A stretch of DNA of 64,000 nt from Povalibacter uvarum (GTDB lineage Bacteria > Pseudomonadota > Gammaproteobacteria > Steroidobacterales > Steroidobacteraceae): NCBI RefSeq assembly GCF_014202975.1, contig NZ_JACHHZ010000001.1:1116001-1180000 (forward strand). Reading direction: 5' to 3'. Positions 61,383 to 64,000 of the stretch are shown one piece after another. The notes beneath the pieces are model-generated. The model ran no database searches, was not told the origin of the DNA, and saw only the letters and a program-made list of their open reading frames with translations. The number at the start of each line of letters is the position of its first letter. The first letter of the stretch is position 1. The position numbers and the translations under genes are program-made.

Positions 61383-61399
61383 GATAGGCAACTCCTATC
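61383..61399. promoter_or_regulatory. OxyR-like half-site upstream of ahpC
   Basis: GATAGG-CAACT-CCTATC is a perfect dyad and matches the OxyR half-site ATAG-N7-CTAT. A second half-site at the expected spacing is not clear. It lies 112-128 bases before the ahpC ATG. OxyR commonly activates ahpC in proteobacteria; no oxyR gene is in the window. Confidence 0.5.
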
Positions 61400-61461
61400 A
61401 GAAGAAGGCGATGACGGATGGTGACTAGCCGGACATCTGACCAGTCACTGCGCCTGCCTGA

Positions 61462-62709
61462 TCACTCCCGCTGCTCGGTAATTGCCAGCAGAAGGGTTCT
61501 GGATGTGCTGCCGCTGATCTGAAGCGTGAGAGGCGCACCGGGAGCCACGTTGAATTCCACGCTCTTTCGCAGCGGCGCGCAGTTGTGGCTGCCGGTGTGG
61601 CGTACGGATTTCACTGCGTTGGAGCCACTCAACACGTCGACCCAGGCGGCCTCGCTGAGCGTCACCCGGAGCGTGCCGGTCGTCGGCGAAAGATTGAGCA
61701 GGCCGCCATAGGACCCATCGGCCACCGTGATCTTTTCCGGGGCGACGACGAATTTTGCCGCGGACTGATCGACCAGCAGCAAGCTGTAAGCCTTTCCGGA
61801 TCCCGCTGTCGGCATCTTGTCAGTCGACGCTGCAGCCGCCAGCGGAATCGGCTGACCCTTGAGGACGGCGAGTTCCTTCGCAACATCGAAGGCGAAGCCG
61901 GTACAACCGCTCGTCATCGCCTCGCGCGACGCCAGCACGGCGAATCCAGCCTTCCTGAATACCTGGCTCGCCGCGTCGCTACGCAGGAACTTCACGTAGT
62001 CGCCGGCCGACGCGCCCGCCGACTTCGTCAAACCGATCGGATAGGTGATGGGAGCGTGTGTGTTTTCCGGGAATACGTCGACCAGTCGCACTTTCGATTC
62101 GGCTGCCGCATCGGTCGCATAAACGATGCCGAGCGGTGCTTCGCCGCGAGCGACATAGCTCAGAGCAACGCGAACGTTCTCTGCCCGGGCCAATCGCGGC
62201 TCCAGCGCGCCCCAGACCCCCAGGGAGCTCAGTGCGGCCTTCGCATACTTTCCAGCGGGGACGGAATCGGGATCACCGACCGCCAGACGGCCTCTTTCAC
62301 CAAGGACTGCGATTATGGGCGCCCCAGGCACCAGCTTGATCGCTGCTGAGCTGTCGCCCGGAGCGATCAGTACGAGGCGATTGCCCAACAGATCCGACCT
62401 CGACCCCGCTTTGATGAAGCCCCGGCTGTCGAGATAGTCCATCCATTCCTGGTCGGCGGATACGAACACATCGACACGCGCGCCGGATTCGATCTGCTTC
62501 GCCAGCGCGGAGCTGGCCGCGAAGGACAGCTTCACCGGAACACCGGTTGATTGCGTATAGGCATCGCTGATTTTCTGGAGACTGTCCGTCAGGGACGCCG
62601 CGGCGAAGACCAGCAGCGGTTCCCTGGCCTGTTCGGCCGCAAAGGTGGGCCTCAGCGTCAGTCCAAGGATCAGGACGGCCAGCCACATCAATCGGGAGCG
62701 AAAAGTCAT
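61462..62709 (-). CDS. modA: Molybdate-binding protein ModA with C-terminal extra domain
   Basis: Periplasmic molybdate-binding protein of an ABC importer, here 415 residues instead of about 255. Signal peptide ends near TFAAEQA. The ModA domain (25-262) shows LLVFAAASLTDSLQKI, SFAASSALAKQIESGARVDVFVSAD, LAVGDPDSVPAGKYAKAAL, GEAPLGIVYATDA, with the oxyanion-binding Ser residues. Residues ~265-415 are a separate beta-rich domain (GGLLNLSPTTGTLRVTLSEAAWVDVL..., CAPLRKSVEFNVAPGAPLTLQISG) that resembles small exported proteins of unknown function sometimes mislabelled homogentisate dioxygenase. modB and modC are not adjacent. Divergent from modE. Confidence 0.85.
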   Translation of the reverse strand: MTFRSRLMWLAVLILGLTLRPTFAAEQAREPLLVFAAASLTDSLQKISDAYTQSTGVPVKLSFAASSALAKQIESGARVDVFVSADQEWMDYLDSRGFIKAGSRSDLLGNRLVLIAPGDSSAAIKLVPGAPIIAVLGERGRLAVGDPDSVPAGKYAKAALSSLGVWGALEPRLARAENVRVALSYVARGEAPLGIVYATDAAAESKVRLVDVFPENTHAPITYPIGLTKSAGASAGDYVKFLRSDAASQVFRKAGFAVLASREAMTSGCTGFAFDVAKELAVLKGQPIPLAAAASTDKMPTAGSGKAYSLLLVDQSAAKFVVAPEKITVADGSYGGLLNLSPTTGTLRVTLSEAAWVDVLSGSNAVKSVRHTGSHNCAPLRKSVEFNVAPGAPLTLQISGSTSRTLLLAITEQRE

Positions 62710-62797
62710 GTCACACCTCGACGGTTCGATCGGCGCCGGCTTGGCGCCGTGACGCTACTGCGTTACGTTCGTTGCTTCGCTTCGGGAGAGCCTTCGA

Positions 62798-63211
62798 ATG
62801 AGCAAGCTTCGAGTCACGCTGCGGGTCGACTTCGACCGCAACAACGCCATCGGACCCGGGAAAATCGCGCTGCTCGAAAAGATGCGCGAATACGGCTCCC
62901 TCTCCCAGGCCGCCAAGGCACTCGACATGAGCTATCGGCGCGCGTGGCAGCTCCTCAACAGCCTTAACCAATCCTTCCGCGAACCGCTCGTGGTGACCGC
63001 CATCGGCGGCAGCGGCGGCGGCGGCTCCACACTCACCGCGCTGGGCGAATCGATGATCGCCACTTACCGCGATTTCGAGGAAGCGATGAATGCACGGGCG
63101 GACAAGCAGTTCGGCCCGTTTCTGAAGAACGTCAGCGGAGGGGCCGCGAACGCACGCCGTCCGGTTTCCAGATCTCAACAGGGAACAGCGCGCAAGTCTC
63201 GTCGACATTGA
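62798..63211 (+). CDS. Short ModE-like molybdate-dependent regulator (HTH only)
   Basis: A 137-residue winged-helix protein of the LysR/ModE N-terminal type. GPGKIALLEKMREYGSLSQAAKALDMSYRRAWQLLNSLNQSFREPLVVTAIGGSGGGGSTLTALGE is a textbook ModE DNA-binding domain. The MOP molybdate-binding repeats of full-length ModE are absent; the tail is basic (RRPVSRSQQGTARKSRRH). Single-domain forms are common and may sense molybdate differently. It is divergent from modA, whose promoter it probably controls. GGGAGAG precedes the ATG at 62798. Confidence 0.88.
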   Translation: MSKLRVTLRVDFDRNNAIGPGKIALLEKMREYGSLSQAAKALDMSYRRAWQLLNSLNQSFREPLVVTAIGGSGGGGSTLTALGESMIATYRDFEEAMNARADKQFGPFLKNVSGGAANARRPVSRSQQGTARKSRRH

Positions 63212-63265
63212 ACGTCTCGCCTTCTGGAGCGCGAAAGCGCGCTCTGAACCAGCCGCCAACCGCTT

Positions 63266-64000
63266 CTAAAAGAACGCCTTGAACTTCGCGAACCACGTCC
63301 GTCCCTGCTCCGGGTACCCATACGCCAGCTGGTAGTTTTCGTCCGCCAGATTGCGTCCGCCGACCGCGACTTCCCAGTGTTCCGCAGCGTACTGGAACTG
63401 CAAGTTCGCCAGCGTGTAGCTGCCGACCTCAATATAGCCGCCGCCTGTTACGTCGCTCCATCGATCGTCGGCGATTTCCACGCTCGGCGTGATCGTGAAC
63501 GACTCCCAGGGCTGATAGGCCAGGAACAGGAAAGCCTGGTTCGACGGCGTGCCCGTCGGCCGGAAATTCGGCTGCAACGGATCGACGATCCTGCGTTCGA
63601 GGTAAGTGTAGTTGCCTCCGACACGCAGTTGCGGCAACACATGGGCATCGCCGGACAGCTCGATGCCGTAATACTCGCCATCGCCGACATTCTGCGCCTG
63701 GGTCAGTTGCGGCGGTCCTGCGCTGACGACGACGGTCTGAATCATGTCAGCCACATCGTTGTAGAAGATGGCGGCTGACAGACTGCTTCGCTCACCGAGG
63801 GCCGCCTCCCATCCGATCTCGTAGTTCGTGCCTCGTTCGGACTCGAGATCAGGATTGGGCACAGCGGTACCGAATCGCGTGCTGTATCGCTCGAAGATCG
63901 TCGGGAATCGAGTGCGCGACGAGATGCTTCCATACAGCCGCGCTCCATCCGCGTAGCGCCAGTGAACGGCGCCCTGCGCGTTCACTGCATCGCTGCCACC
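63266..64000 (-). CDS. TonB-dependent outer-membrane receptor (partial, 5-prime end outside window)
   Basis: The C-terminal ~245 residues of an outer-membrane beta-barrel receptor. Alternating strand motifs such as SSRTRFPTIFERYSTRFG, NPDLESERGTNYEIGWEAAL, YYGIELSGDAHVLPQLRVGGNYTYLE and VAVGGRNLADENYQLAYGYPEQGRTWFAKFKAFF, ending in Phe, are typical. The NPDLESERGTNYEIG pattern is the classical TonB-dependent receptor C-terminal region. The frame is open at the window edge. Substrate (siderophore, vitamin B12, oxyanion) cannot be told; closeness to modA raises a metal or cofactor role. It converges with the modE-like gene. Confidence 0.9.
   Translation of the reverse strand, partial: GGSDAVNAQGAVHWRYADGARLYGSISSRTRFPTIFERYSTRFGTAVPNPDLESERGTNYEIGWEAALGERSSLSAAIFYNDVADMIQTVVVSAGPPQLTQAQNVGDGEYYGIELSGDAHVLPQLRVGGNYTYLERRIVDPLQPNFRPTGTPSNQAFLFLAYQPWESFTITPSVEIADDRWSDVTGGGYIEVGSYTLANLQFQYAAEHWEVAVGGRNLADENYQLAYGYPEQGRTWFAKFKAFF

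Overview
The window looks like chromosome of a free-living, GC-rich gammaproteobacterium, probably near Steroidobacteraceae/Nevskiales or Xanthomonadales. This is inferred from gene content and style, not from a marker gene: no rRNA or tRNA gene was recognised. The metabolism suggested is that of a facultative microaerobe that can denitrify at least partially (nitrite to NO to N2O), with type II secretion and polymer-degrading ability.

Layout. (1) 1-2260, minus: type II secretion pseudopilin genes gspG-H-I-J (gspJ cut by the window edge), divergent from a rhombosortase-like gene (2341-2979). (2) 3013-11765, plus: the classical fatty-acid/folate/replication run fabD-fabG-acpP-fabF-pabB-pabC-mltG-tmk-holB-pilZ, with several 4-base start/stop overlaps. 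(3) 11766-14550: a small accessory insert where tatD is usually found, with a RES-type toxin and Xre/MbcA/ParS-type antitoxin pair, a SEC-C-motif protein and a 13-bp inverted repeat. (4) 14586-24554: mixed genes, including a double cNMP-binding/rhodanese protein, a fused enoyl-CoA hydratase/3-hydroxyacyl-CoA dehydrogenase, an EEP-family hydrolase, an orphan ThsB/TIR-like protein, a secreted protein with five 49-residue DUF4177-like repeats, a HAF-repeat protein and an HPP-CBS membrane protein. (5) 24558-39104, nearly all minus: the anaerobic respiration island: sirB2-like, nnrS and norB (quinol NO reductase); an FNR-type regulator with hemN; an HPF-like gene on the plus strand; sco, nirV and nirK (copper nitrite reductase fused to cytochrome c); then a GH43 glycosidase, a universal stress protein and a diheme cytochrome c. 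(6) 39323-52441: a FixL/FixJ-like pair, a PAS hybrid kinase, a second hemN, and the cbb3 oxidase locus ccoNOQP-x-ccoG-ccoI-ccoS-dsbD_2-like, tightly overlapped. (7) 52585-64000: a 947-residue beta-propeller/cytochrome c protein, a MalT-like LuxR regulator, ahpF and ahpC, a modA with a C-terminal extension opposite a short modE, and the C-terminal part of a TonB-dependent receptor.

How it fits together. FNR-type boxes lie upstream of norB, nirK and hemN, and an FNR homologue with the four expected cysteines is encoded in the same island, so low oxygen probably switches on NO/nitrite respiration and anaerobic haem synthesis together. A different motif, TACCCCT (usually with GGTACC), recurs upstream of the diheme cytochrome/FixLJ pair, the second hemN/hybrid kinase pair and ccoN; it could be the site of the FixJ-like regulator. 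Copper delivery (Sco, CcoI), haem supply (two HemN) and NO handling (NorB, NnrS) support the terminal reductases.

A family of intergenic repeats built from dRS3-like ATTCCC-N8-GGGAAT hairpins and GTCCGRCT..AGYCGGAC hairpins occurs nine times, always beyond the 3-prime end of at least one gene, and forms two three-copy arrays (180-bp and 196-bp periods). No insertion sequence, CRISPR array or prophage was seen.
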